A DNA stretch of 20,548 nucleotides from an uncultured Eubacteriales bacterium (GTDB lineage Bacteria; Bacillota; Clostridia; Christensenellales; Christensenellaceae): the NCBI GenBank assembly GCA_905193725.1, contig CAJJPW010000014.1, positions 1 to 20,548 of the forward strand, read 5' to 3'. A program made the translations under genes and the position numbers. Position 1 is the first letter of the stretch; every line of letters begins with the position of its first letter. Below, in pieces: positions 1 through 7,519 of this stretch. The notes under the pieces were generated by a model. That model ran no database searches and was not told the DNA's origin. It saw only the letters and a list, made by a program, of their open reading frames with translations.

Positions 1-198
1 ATAAATTGGTTTTTGTTCTTCATTAATAATAGAATATATAGTACTTAATCCTGTAGCATTATTATCTTGAGAGCTTTCTTCTTTAGTTACGGTACCAGTA
101 ATTGTTTCATTTAAAGTATCTTTATTTATTTCTAAGTTATAATTAACTGTACAACCAGTTAGTAGTAGACTTAGTAATATTATTATTTTATTTTTCAC
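1..198 (-). CDS. small lipoprotein, 3' part outside window
   Basis: A partial gene runs off the left edge; 66 residues are visible. Reading starts at a GTG (complement 196-198) preceded by an AGGGGTG Shine-Dalgarno. The product begins with a short basic stretch, a hydrophobic run and a lipobox LLTGC with the acylated Cys at residue 16, so it should be exported and lipid-anchored. The mature part seen is polar and rich in Thr, Asn and Glu, with no recognisable domain. The start lies 12 bases after the stop of the upstream CHAP gene on the same strand, so the two are probably co-transcribed. Base composition is as AT-rich as that gene and unlike the rest of the window. Function unknown. Confidence 0.6.
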   Translation of the reverse strand, partial: MKNKIIILLSLLLTGCTVNYNLEINKDTLNETITGTVTKEESSQDNNATGLSTIYSIINEEQKPIY

Positions 199-210
199 TT
201 ATTTTCACCC

Positions 211-1125
211 CTATTTATACCATGATCCATATGCTATTATTTCATCTGAATCAATAACTCTTTCTTTTTTTCTTACTAATCCTGGATCTCCAGTATTTCC
301 TTCAATTGTATAAACATAATTACTATCTGAACTAGTAACTATACCAACATGATCAACACACTTAGTTACTTTATCCCATTTTCCATTAGAGCCACGACAA
401 CTACTACCTTTCCATTGATACCATATTATATCACCAGCTTTAGGAGTATAATTACCACCATAAGCTTTAGAATATTCAAATGTTACATTACTACTCTTAC
501 CACTTTTAAATACTGGCCACATTCCGCTAGCCATATTGTCATCTATTGGTCCATATGTATTTAAATATTGATATAATGTTTGGCCAGAGACTGTTACTTG
601 TTTTAAAGACCAAGTAGCAAATTGTTCACACCAAGCATCAGTAGAAAAGCCATATTTTTTATCATTATTATTATTACCTAATTGGCCATTTAATACAGTT
701 ATTAATCCAGAAGCAATTACTTTAGTACCAGCATTCTCATAAGTTATTTTGTTATCATTAGTATTATCATTCTTTTCTTCTTTTTCTAATAAACTATCAA
801 AATAAGAAAAATCACCACTTTTAGCATTACTAAGACATTCTTGATAATTAACACTAAAGCCTACACTATCCATTAAACTCATAAATACTTCTACTATCCA
901 TGGTATGCAAAATACTATCATGGCATATATTATTCTTTTACCTACTATTTTAGTACTCTTTACTGCTTTTTCATCACCGCCTATAACAGCTTTACTAAAA
1001 TCTATCATTAATATTACTATTAAACCTATTGGTACTAAGGTAAAAACAATATCTAATAATAAACTTCCAAAATATATTATTCTTAAAATTCCTGGATGCT
1101 GACAAGCATCAAGTAAAATATACAT
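211..1125 (-). CDS. membrane-anchored CHAP-domain hydrolase
   Basis: Predicted cell-wall hydrolase or amidase. I start at the ATG at 1125; a GTG three codons upstream (1134) is also possible. Residues about 16-42 and 61-85 form two hydrophobic segments separated by a short charged loop (IGGDEKAVKS), a layout reminiscent of small VirB2/TrbC-type pilin-like proteins. A polar linker of about 50 residues follows, then a CHAP domain. Its catalytic Cys is in the AWCEQFATW motif (about residue 166), its His in CVDHVGIV (about 259), and the third residue probably in the following IEGNTGD. CHAP enzymes cut peptidoglycan peptide or amide bonds; the two membrane spans suggest tethering, as in lytic enzymes of conjugation systems (inference). 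All Trp codons are TGG, so no recoding is needed. The composition is very AT-rich compared with the genes to the right. Confidence 0.75.
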   Translation of the reverse strand: MYILLDACQHPGILRIIYFGSLLLDIVFTLVPIGLIVILMIDFSKAVIGGDEKAVKSTKIVGKRIIYAMIVFCIPWIVEVFMSLMDSVGFSVNYQECLSNAKSGDFSYFDSLLEKEEKNDNTNDNKITYENAGTKVIASGLITVLNGQLGNNNNDKKYGFSTDAWCEQFATWSLKQVTVSGQTLYQYLNTYGPIDDNMASGMWPVFKSGKSSNVTFEYSKAYGGNYTPKAGDIIWYQWKGSSCRGSNGKWDKVTKCVDHVGIVTSSDSNYVYTIEGNTGDPGLVRKKERVIDSDEIIAYGSWYK

Positions 1126-1139
1126 ATAAATCACTCACT

Positions 1140-1189
1140 TTTCTATATTTAGTATACATTATTTTTTTGTTTTCGACAATAATGAAAGA
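1140..1189. other. composition boundary
   Basis: Sequence to the left is very AT-rich and its codons end almost always in A or T. From the inverted repeat at 1190 onward the sequence has ordinary GC. The change takes place within about 50 bases and falls between two gene ends. No transposase, target-site repeat or tRNA marks the join, so either a horizontal transfer edge or an assembly join is possible. Confidence 0.55.
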
Positions 1190-1222
1190 CTTGGGCGCGG
1201 CACAAAACTGGCTACGCCCAAG
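1190..1222 (-). terminator. probable terminator of the GPH transporter operon
   Basis: Perfect 8-bp inverted repeat CTTGGGCG (1190-1197) / CGCCCAAG (1215-1222) with a 17-base loop, placed 27 bases past the transporter stop. On the minus strand it is followed by the T-rich TCTTTCATTATT. Confidence 0.55.
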
Positions 1223-1248
1223 CTAAAGGGAGAATTTTACAGCCAAGA

Positions 1249-2649
1249 CTATTGCCGTTCTAAGTGGCGCTGATCCAACTCAGCGCGAATTTCCATCTGC
1301 CGCTTTTCATTTAAATTGTAGAACAGGAACATAATTGCTGTAACTGCCATGAGAATCGCGGGCAGAAGGGTAATGGAGAAGTTGAGGGCACCCAATACAC
1401 CTGCATTTTGCACAGTATTGGCGACGTAACCAAGGTTATCGATCCATAGAAGAAGTACCGCTGGGCCAATAGCACCGCCGGCTTTCATCATGAGAGAGAT
1501 GAAGGAAGCTAAGAATCCGTCTACCCGTACATCTTGCTTATATTCGCCATAGTCTGCACAGTCTCCAATGAGGCCATAGGCAATGCCGATGCCGGCGCTG
1601 CTAAATATGGAAGATAGGGCGTAGAAAATCCAGAATACAATACCGTTGGCTGAGGTGAAAAACATAGGGATGGATAAAACTGCACTGATCATATAAGAGA
1701 CGAAAATGGCAAAGCCTTTATTGCGCACTCCTTTTAGTTTTAACTTGTTATACATAATGGGGGTCAAAAATCCCGAGCCGATAATGCCAGTGCCGATACC
1801 GATAAAACCTGTGATAGACATGAGACCAGCGTTATTGCTCACATAGGTGAAGTAATAGGTCATCATGGTCATTCTACCATAGGAGTAAAAACCACATACC
1901 AGGAAGGAAAGGGCGGTGATGACGGCGTATTTGTTTTTGAAAAATGCGGCAAATTGCTTTTTGAGGGGAATTTTCCTCTGAGAAGGAGCGGGTTTGATGA
2001 CTTCCTTCACTTTAGTAGCCGTCCATAACATAAAGGGAATGCTGATCACTGCAATGAGAAACACGGCCCAAAAATATCCTTGCGCGCTCTGGCCACCACC
2101 AGCTGCGGCACCTCCAAATAATAACACGAGGGGAATAGCCACAATGCCTGTGAAGTTCATGCCCAAATTGCCAATCACCATCCGCAGGCCAGCTAGTTTA
2201 TTTCTCTCGTTGCTGTTGGAGGTCAATACGCCGTTGAGTGCGCCAAAAGGCATATTGGTACAGGTAGAGGCCACCGTAACGAGTATGTAAATGACCCACA
2301 TGTAGATGACCTTAATATGGTCAGGCCAACCGGGTTGAGCGGAAAACAATAGTACCACTAGCACTGCCAGTACGGGGCCGCCGATAGCGATCCAGGGTTT
2401 GTAACGCCCCCATTTAGAGCGGGTTCTATCGGCCATAGAACCGATAATCGGGTCGTTGATTGCATCAAAAATGCGGACAAATAGGGTGAGAGCTGATACG
2501 GCTGCTAGAGAAACGCCTACAATGTCTGTGTAAAAGATGGTCATAAAGGCACTTACCCAGTAGTAAATGGCGTTGTAGCCAAACTCGCAGACGCCGTAAT
2601 CCAGTCTTTGCCGGAACGATAACTTAATATCCGTGGTCAGCTTTTCCAT
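1249..2649 (-). CDS. GPH-family sugar:cation symporter (MelB/YicJ-like)
   Basis: A 466-residue integral membrane protein of the glycoside-pentoside-hexuronide:cation symporter family, which imports sugars or glycosides with H+ or Na+. The family signature is clear near residues 62-86: DAINDPIIGSMADRT followed by SKWGRYKPW, the conserved loop between helices 2 and 3. About twelve hydrophobic segments follow, with a second conserved acidic motif (GDCADYGEYK) near residue 365. The length is normal for the family. The ATG start has a GGAGG-type ribosome site. It is the last gene of the minus-strand operon with the split transketolase and the alcohol dehydrogenase, 138 bases after the transketolase C subunit, so it presumably brings in the operon's substrate. 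The exact sugar cannot be read from the sequence. Confidence 0.9.
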   Translation of the reverse strand: MEKLTTDIKLSFRQRLDYGVCEFGYNAIYYWVSAFMTIFYTDIVGVSLAAVSALTLFVRIFDAINDPIIGSMADRTRSKWGRYKPWIAIGGPVLAVLVVLLFSAQPGWPDHIKVIYMWVIYILVTVASTCTNMPFGALNGVLTSNSNERNKLAGLRMVIGNLGMNFTGIVAIPLVLLFGGAAAGGGQSAQGYFWAVFLIAVISIPFMLWTATKVKEVIKPAPSQRKIPLKKQFAAFFKNKYAVITALSFLVCGFYSYGRMTMMTYYFTYVSNNAGLMSITGFIGIGTGIIGSGFLTPIMYNKLKLKGVRNKGFAIFVSYMISAVLSIPMFFTSANGIVFWIFYALSSIFSSAGIGIAYGLIGDCADYGEYKQDVRVDGFLASFISLMMKAGGAIGPAVLLLWIDNLGYVANTVQNAGVLGALNFSITLLPAILMAVTAIMFLFYNLNEKRQMEIRAELDQRHLERQ

Positions 2650-2787
2650 GAAATTTCCTCCTTATTTTTTTAATAGAAATGAATAGAAATACCTACTCTA
2701 ATGCACTTTGGTAGTTTTTTATAAATGGACGCAATAGGCTAGGGTAGCCCACCTTCCAAGCGGTGCTGGGATAAGTGGGCCAAACCC

Positions 2788-3897
2788 TTATTCTAACATG
2801 TTGCGCACAGTTTCCTTGACGCCATTTGCATCATAGCCATAGTGGGCATATAGCTCATACATGTCTCCCAGCGAAGGAAAATCGTCGTCTGGAATTCCCA
2901 GCCGCTTAAATTTACAGGGGATGTTGGCCTCAGCCACAACTTCAGCAACAGCACTTCCCAATCCGCCACAGATCAGGTGATCTTCCACCGTCAAAATGTG
3001 CCCCGTCTCTTTCGCAGCTTGTATGATGATCTCCTTATCCAGAGGCTTTATGGTGTGCATATCGATGACACGCACCTGAATCCCCTCTTTTTCCAGGCCA
3101 TTAGCCGCGGAACATGCAATAGCTACTGTAGAGCCTGTGCCGATAATGGTGAAGTCGGTTCCTTCTCTTGCTACAATGCCCTTTCCAATTTGGAAATCAT
3201 AGGCCTGGGTAGCATACACGGCGGGCTCTGCTCCTCTGGCAATGCGGATAAACATGGGACCTGGGTAGTCAATAGAGGCCTTGATGGCCTTGACCATCTG
3301 GTTGGAATCGCTGGGGGCCAACACCGTCATATTGGGCAGTGTCCGCATGATGCACAAATCCATGATGTTGTAGTGAGTGGGTCCGCCGCCAGAGGTGAGG
3401 CCTCCATGGGTGTTGACCATGCGAACGGGCAGGTTTTGATAGGCGATATCGGTATGGACTTGATCTAGGCACCGAAGAGCTAAAAAGGGGCCGAATCCCT
3501 GGAGATAAACCGTTTTGCCGGTCAAGGCAATGCCAGCGGAAATGCCCACCTGATTGGGCTCGGCAATGCCCACGTCCACGAACCTGTCACTATAGGCCTT
3601 TTGGAATTGGAGCATTAGGCTCTTGCCCGTGTTGTCTGCCGCAGTGACTACAAAATCCTCGCCCTTTTCCGCTAGTTCCATTAAGACCTGCATATAGGCA
3701 TCTTTGGAGGGGGTCAAAAAGGAGAGATGCCCAAAATCCAGCTCGCCGTCAAAACACAGCTTGCCCTCTGGAAGCTGCTCTGATTCTACTGTCTGCTGAT
3801 CCTGTTCTACTTGCTTTTGCACTTTTTCAAAATTGGCCTCGTTTTCAGATAGCACGGAAAGTTGGCCAAACTGCATATCGGATGATTTGCGATCCAT
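2788..3897 (-). CDS. transketolase, C-terminal subunit (split type), with N-terminal extension
   Basis: Second half of a two-gene transketolase, which moves two-carbon ketol units between sugar phosphates using thiamine diphosphate. The pyrimidine-binding domain begins near residue 64. The conserved catalytic Glu is in VGIAEPNQVG (E113), followed by the GFGPFL and HGG..SGGGPTH segments, and the C-terminal regulatory domain (transketolase_C) covers about 240-365. The protein has 369 residues, about 55 more than usual for this subunit. The extra N-terminus is Gln/Glu-rich and contains MQFGQLSVL (residues 8-16), which resembles LDFGHLSFL (53-61) at the start of the normal domain, as if the first segment had been duplicated. 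Five bases separate it from the N-subunit gene, so the two are translated from one message and presumably form an alpha2beta2 complex. Confidence 0.9.
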   Translation of the reverse strand: MDRKSSDMQFGQLSVLSENEANFEKVQKQVEQDQQTVESEQLPEGKLCFDGELDFGHLSFLTPSKDAYMQVLMELAEKGEDFVVTAADNTGKSLMLQFQKAYSDRFVDVGIAEPNQVGISAGIALTGKTVYLQGFGPFLALRCLDQVHTDIAYQNLPVRMVNTHGGLTSGGGPTHYNIMDLCIMRTLPNMTVLAPSDSNQMVKAIKASIDYPGPMFIRIARGAEPAVYATQAYDFQIGKGIVAREGTDFTIIGTGSTVAIACSAANGLEKEGIQVRVIDMHTIKPLDKEIIIQAAKETGHILTVEDHLICGGLGSAVAEVVAEANIPCKFKRLGIPDDDFPSLGDMYELYAHYGYDANGVKETVRNMLE

Positions 3898-3902
3898 AAC
3901 AC

Positions 3903-4766
3903 TTAGCTCCTTTCATTTCTCATAGCTTCAATGCTGCTGAGCGACTTTTCTAATAAATCCCCGAACATCACGTTTAAGTGGGAATCCAATGTGTCCTCTA
4001 GGTGGGCGATGCCTTTGCCTTTGATGGTATTGGCGATAATGGCAATGGGCTTTTTGGGAGCCACTGGTTCGGGTGTGGAGAGGTTGTGAAGAGCGGTTAC
4101 CACTTGACGCATGTTGTTGCCATTGATGACCACCACATCCCAACCAAAGGCGCGGAGCTTTTCATCCAAGGGGTCGATATTCATAATCTCAGTGGTGGTT
4201 CCATTAATTTGCAGATGGTTTTTATCCACAATGAGCACAAAGTTGCCCATGTGGTAGTGGGCGGCCGCCATAATAGCCTCCCAATTGGAGCCTTCATCTA
4301 ATTCTCCATCGCCAGTGAGGCAGATAACCCGGTGCTCCGCCTTATCCATTCTGGCGGATAGCGCCATGCCAAGGGCAAGAGATAGACCGTGGCCCAACGA
4401 GCCGGTAGAGGCCTCAAACCCTTTTAAATACCGGTAGTTTGGATGCATTCCAAACCGGCCGCCCACCTGGTTGTATTCCGACCAGAGTTCTTCTTTGGTA
4501 TACATGCCCAAATCCACAAAGATGTTGTAAAGGCACATAGCGCAGTGACCTTTGCTGAGTACAAACCGATCTCGCTTGGGATTTTTAGGGTCCTTGGGGT
4601 CAAAGTTTAAAAAGTCGTAGTAGAGGGCCACGGCGATGTCCGTCATGGACATAGAGCCGCCCAGATGGCTGTAGCCAATTTTAGATGTGGTGACACAAAT
4701 ATCCTTGCGGATCTGTATGGCCTTATCTTCCAGTTGTCGAATCAATTCATTGGAAATCTCATTCAT
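3903..4766 (-). CDS. transketolase, N-terminal subunit (split type)
   Basis: First half of the two-gene transketolase; binds the diphosphate end of thiamine diphosphate. The 287-residue protein shows the conserved His in YSHLGGS (H34), the SKGH motif (H73), GSLGHGLS at about 122-129, and the TPP motif GDGELDEGSNWE (GDG at 152-154, N161), followed by the KNHLQINGTT segment. These are the usual residues and the length is typical. A strong AGGAGGAGAT ribosome site precedes the ATG. Split transketolases of this kind in Clostridia are often catabolic (pentose, apulose or sulfoquinovose type pathways) rather than the central enzyme. The neighbouring dehydrogenase and GPH symporter support a dedicated catabolic role here (inference). 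Confidence 0.92.
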   Translation of the reverse strand: MNEISNELIRQLEDKAIQIRKDICVTTSKIGYSHLGGSMSMTDIAVALYYDFLNFDPKDPKNPKRDRFVLSKGHCAMCLYNIFVDLGMYTKEELWSEYNQVGGRFGMHPNYRYLKGFEASTGSLGHGLSLALGMALSARMDKAEHRVICLTGDGELDEGSNWEAIMAAAHYHMGNFVLIVDKNHLQINGTTTEIMNIDPLDEKLRAFGWDVVVINGNNMRQVVTALHNLSTPEPVAPKKPIAIIANTIKGKGIAHLEDTLDSHLNVMFGDLLEKSLSSIEAMRNERS

Positions 4767-4813
4767 AACTATCTCCTCCTATTTTTATTGCATCCATATA
4801 ACCTGTGTATGGG

Positions 4814-5875
4814 TTAGCTTTGTTGATCCATTTGGAAGACGATTTTGGCGTATTTCCCTGAGGTTTGATCAGCAAATGCCTTTTCGTAATCGTCAATGGC
4901 GTATATTTTCTGTACAATGGGCTTAAAGTTCATGCGAGGCAGTATGCGCACGGTCTTTTCAAAGCTATCTGCTGTGGTGTAAAGGCCGTGGAGGTGTTTC
5001 TGACCTAAGTACAGCTCGTTAAAGGGATTGACTTGGATATTGAAATTGGGGTCGTACATGGCAAAGTATACGGCGTGAGAGTCGGGACCCATGAGAGATA
5101 TGCTGCTCTGTGCTGCAGAAGATGCGCCGGAGGATTCAATGACCGCGTCATAACCCATGTGGGCGTTGTATTGTAGCGCCTCATCCTTCCAGCCCTCCTG
5201 TGTGGGATCCACCGCAAAATCTGCACCGTTTTCCAGGGCGATTTTCCGTTTCTCTGCAACTGGTTCGACCGCTGTTACCAGTGCAGCTCCAGCCAGTTTC
5301 GCCAGCTGAATGGCCATGAGACCAATGCCACCACAGCCAAATACCAGCACATGGCTGCCCAACCCTGCCTGTACCATTTCCACTGCACCCAGCGCGATGG
5401 AGAGGGGTTCAGTTAAAGAGCCATCGAGAAGTGGCACAGTTGGCGGCAGGTGATACACCTGAGACATATGCCAGCACACGTATTCACTCATGGCATCCGA
5501 CCTGCCATCAGGGTACATGCAGAAATTTTCTCTGCCGGTATGGCAGAAATAGCAGCTTCCACAAAAATGGGTGTAGTTAGCTGTTACACGATCTCCTGGT
5601 TGAAAACCATGCTGTGCGGCAGTGGCGCCCACCTCTTGGATGACGCCGGACATCTCATGTCCCATGCGCATGGGAAGAGAGGCGGAGATAATATCCCCCA
5701 GACAACCTAAATTGCCCAGCAGCATATGGCCATCAGAACCACAAACAGATGCATAAGAAACCTTGATTAAAATTTCTTCCGGACCAGGTTTGGGAATGGG
5801 AATGTCACGTAGATCGAGTTTACCTCTCTCTTTTGTCACGTGATTGCCCACTTGTGTTAAAAATAGAGCTTTCAC
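4814..5875 (-). CDS. zinc-dependent medium-chain alcohol/polyol dehydrogenase
   Basis: A 353-residue medium-chain dehydrogenase that oxidises a secondary alcohol or polyol with NAD(P). The catalytic zinc site is formed by C45 (VCGSD) and the GHE motif at 72-74, with E156 as the distal ligand. The structural zinc site is the C105-C108-C111-C119 cluster (FCGSCYFC...FC). The Rossmann motif is GCGGIG at 180-185. The nearest familiar groups are sorbitol, threonine and galactitol-phosphate dehydrogenases; the substrate cannot be decided. Translation begins at GTG with an AAGGGTG ribosome site just upstream. This is the first gene of the operon. It may convert a sugar alcohol to a ketose before the transketolase step, but no kinase that would phosphorylate the product is encoded here. 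Confidence 0.88.
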   Translation of the reverse strand: MKALFLTQVGNHVTKERGKLDLRDIPIPKPGPEEILIKVSYASVCGSDGHMLLGNLGCLGDIISASLPMRMGHEMSGVIQEVGATAAQHGFQPGDRVTANYTHFCGSCYFCHTGRENFCMYPDGRSDAMSEYVCWHMSQVYHLPPTVPLLDGSLTEPLSIALGAVEMVQAGLGSHVLVFGCGGIGLMAIQLAKLAGAALVTAVEPVAEKRKIALENGADFAVDPTQEGWKDEALQYNAHMGYDAVIESSGASSAAQSSISLMGPDSHAVYFAMYDPNFNIQVNPFNELYLGQKHLHGLYTTADSFEKTVRILPRMNFKPIVQKIYAIDDYEKAFADQTSGKYAKIVFQMDQQS

Positions 5876-5926
5876 AGTATCACCCTTTCTAATATTTACT
5901 TGTTTAAAGGTTGGAAAAATTAAGTG

Positions 5927-5945
5927 ATAAAAATTATATTTTTAT
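5927..5945. promoter_or_regulatory. AT-rich palindrome, possible operator of the dehydrogenase operon
   Basis: Perfect 8-bp arms ATAAAAAT (5927-5934) and ATTTTTAT (5938-5945) around TAT. It overlaps the end of the minus-strand -10 box, where a repressor would act. In AT-rich DNA such a palindrome can also arise by chance. Confidence 0.35.
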
Positions 5946-5972
5946 TGTATGAGAATAAAAATACATCTACAA
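5944..5972 (-). promoter_or_regulatory. probable promoter of the dehydrogenase-transketolase-symporter operon
   Basis: Read on the minus strand: TTGTAG (-35, complement 5967-5972), a 17-base spacer, then TACAAT (-10, complement 5944-5949). It lies about 70 bases upstream of the dehydrogenase GTG. The -10 is a good match and the -35 fair. Confidence 0.5.
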
Positions 5973-6192
5973 GGCAAGGATCATTGCATTAAGCCGCATG
6001 AGATGGTGCTTATTTTTGCTGTTTCATGAAAAAGAAGAAATAGAAGTGCCATTTTTTTAGGGTAAGTGCATTATTTTTACCTTTGGATGATGAGGATTCC
6101 GAAACTAGTTTGTGATAGAATGAACAAAAATTGCAAACAGGTAAGATGAAAAATATTCTACAGAGTTTGCATAGGAAAGAAAGAGGTCTTAG

Positions 6193-6221
6193 TTGATTTC
6201 ATCCCATCCCTCTGCTATAAT
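6193..6221 (+). promoter_or_regulatory. sigma-A promoter of prfB
   Basis: TTGATT (6193-6198), a 17-base spacer and a perfect TATAAT (6216-6221). The start site should be near 6228, giving a leader of about 120 bases before the prfB ATG. The dehydrogenase operon is transcribed divergently from the other side of this gap. Confidence 0.75.
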
Positions 6222-6235
6222 GCTTGCGTAAGGGA

Positions 6236-6309
6236 TTGATAGCATACATGCTATCAACATGGATAACCTAGCATGGGTGTGATTCTAGGTTACAGGAAAG
6301 ATTCTTTCC
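6236..6309 (+). promoter_or_regulatory. prfB leader with three consecutive hairpins
   Basis: Three perfect inverted repeats stand side by side in the predicted 5' leader. They are TTGATAGCA/TGCTATCAA (6236-6244/6249-6257, loop TACA), TAACCTAG/CTAGGTTA (6264-6271/6285-6292, 13-base loop) and GGAAAG/CTTTCC (6295-6300/6304-6309, loop ATT). None is followed by a U-run, so they are not simple terminators. They could be a structured regulatory leader or RNA-stability elements. I do not recognise them as a known riboswitch. Confidence 0.5.
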
Positions 6310-6347
6310 CATGTTTTAGGTGAAAAGATAGGAGTTGATGGAGTTTG

Positions 6348-7443
6348 ATGTTGGAAGAGCTGACAGGGCAAATTGCCGCATTGAAACAACAGTTAAAAGA
6401 GGCAGGGGATTCACTTTGACTTGGCTAAGCTACGAGAAGAGCTTGCTGCACTAAGAAGTGAGATGGAACGGCCGGATTTTTGGAATGACACACAGAACGC
6501 GGAAAAGGTGACCAAGAAGATCAAGCCGTTAGAACATAAAATAAAGACTTACGAGGAGCTGGATCAAGGCCTGGAAGATGGAGAGACGCTGCTCATGCTG
6601 GCAAGGGAAGAAAATGACGAGGAGACGGAAAAAGAAGCAGAGCAGGAGATTTTGACGCTGAAAAAACAAATTGAGAGCTTTCGTCTGGAGGCGCTGCTCA
6701 GTGGCCGCTATGATGCCAACAACGCGATTTTATCCATCCATGCTGGCGCCGGTGGAACAGAGGCCCAGGACTGGGCGCAGATGCTCTACCGGATGTACAC
6801 CCGCTGGGCGGAAAAGCGGGGCTTTGGCGTCAAGGTGCTGGATTATTTAGACGGAGAAGAGGCGGGAGTCAAGAGCGTTACCATGCTCATAGAGGGGCTC
6901 AATGCCTATGGATATTTGCGGTCGGAAAAAGGGGTGCACCGGCTGGTGAGAATTTCCCCCTTTGATGCATCTAGCAGGAGGCACACCTCGTTTGCGTCGG
7001 TAGATGTGATGCCGGAAATCGACAGCGATGACGATGATATTGAGATCTCACCAGATGATTTAAAGGTGGATACTTATCGTTCTTCTGGTGCAGGTGGACA
7101 ACACGTTAACAAGACCGAATCCGCTGTGCGCATCACCCACTTGCCCACAGGTATAGTTGTGCAGTGCCAAAACGAGCGTTCTCAAATTCAAAATAGAGAG
7201 ACCTGTATGCGCATGCTAAAATCCAAGCTGATTGAAAAGCGGGAGAGCGAGCAGATGGAGGAGATCGCCAAAATCAAGGGCGAGATGAAAAAAATCGAAT
7301 GGGGCAGCCAGATTCGCAGCTATGTGTTCCACCCCTATTCTATGGTAAAAGACCATCGCACAGGCGTGGAGACGGGAAATACAACAGCGGTGATGGATGG
7401 AGATATTGATGAATTTATCAATGCTTACCTGATCATGAGTTAA
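6348..7443 (+). CDS. prfB: peptide chain release factor 2 with programmed +1 frameshift
   Basis: Release factor 2 recognises UGA and UAA stop codons and triggers peptide release on the ribosome. The reading frame is split. Codons 1-23 run from ATG 6348 to CTT (6414-6416), followed by an in-frame TGA (6417-6419). Shifting by +1 resumes at GAC (6418) and continues to TAA at 7441-7443, giving about 364 residues, the normal length. The diagnostic RF2 motifs are present: SPF in the codon-recognition loop ([15 protein letters not shown]) and GGQ in the peptidyl-transferase loop ([17 protein letters not shown]). The N-terminal domain is helical and charged. The gene stands alone with its own promoter and terminator; secA, often its neighbour, is not next to it here. 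RF2 level controls the frameshift, giving autoregulation. Confidence 0.95.
6404..6420 (+). promoter_or_regulatory. prfB programmed frameshift site
   Basis: An internal Shine-Dalgarno-like AGGGGA is followed by TTCA and then CTT TGA C. This is the standard RF2 arrangement, in which slow reading of the TGA lets the ribosome slip +1 on CTT. The gap between the SD-like element and CTT is a base or so longer than the three bases in E. coli. Confidence 0.9.
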
Positions 7444-7469
7444 TGGCAACAAAAAATTAAAAAACGAAA

Positions 7470-7508
7470 GCGTTAGAAATTCCCTTGGAAATCTCTAGCG
7501 CTTTTTTC
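7470..7508 (+). terminator. rho-independent terminator of prfB
   Basis: A long stem begins GCGTTAGA and closes with TCTAGCGC (one G-U, a couple of internal mismatches). It is followed directly by TTTTTT and starts 27 bases after the prfB stop. Confidence 0.85.
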
Positions 7509-7519
7509 TCGTCTTCTAT

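Noticed and set aside
211..1125. Possible alternative genetic code (TGA as Trp) in the AT-rich segment
   Set aside because: Every Trp is TGG and the frame ends at a regular TAG, so the standard code suffices.
2747..2780. GCCCAC/GTGGGC inverted repeat between the transketolase and symporter genes
   Set aside because: Only six pairs with a 22-base loop and no T-run on the coding strand; not convincing as a terminator.
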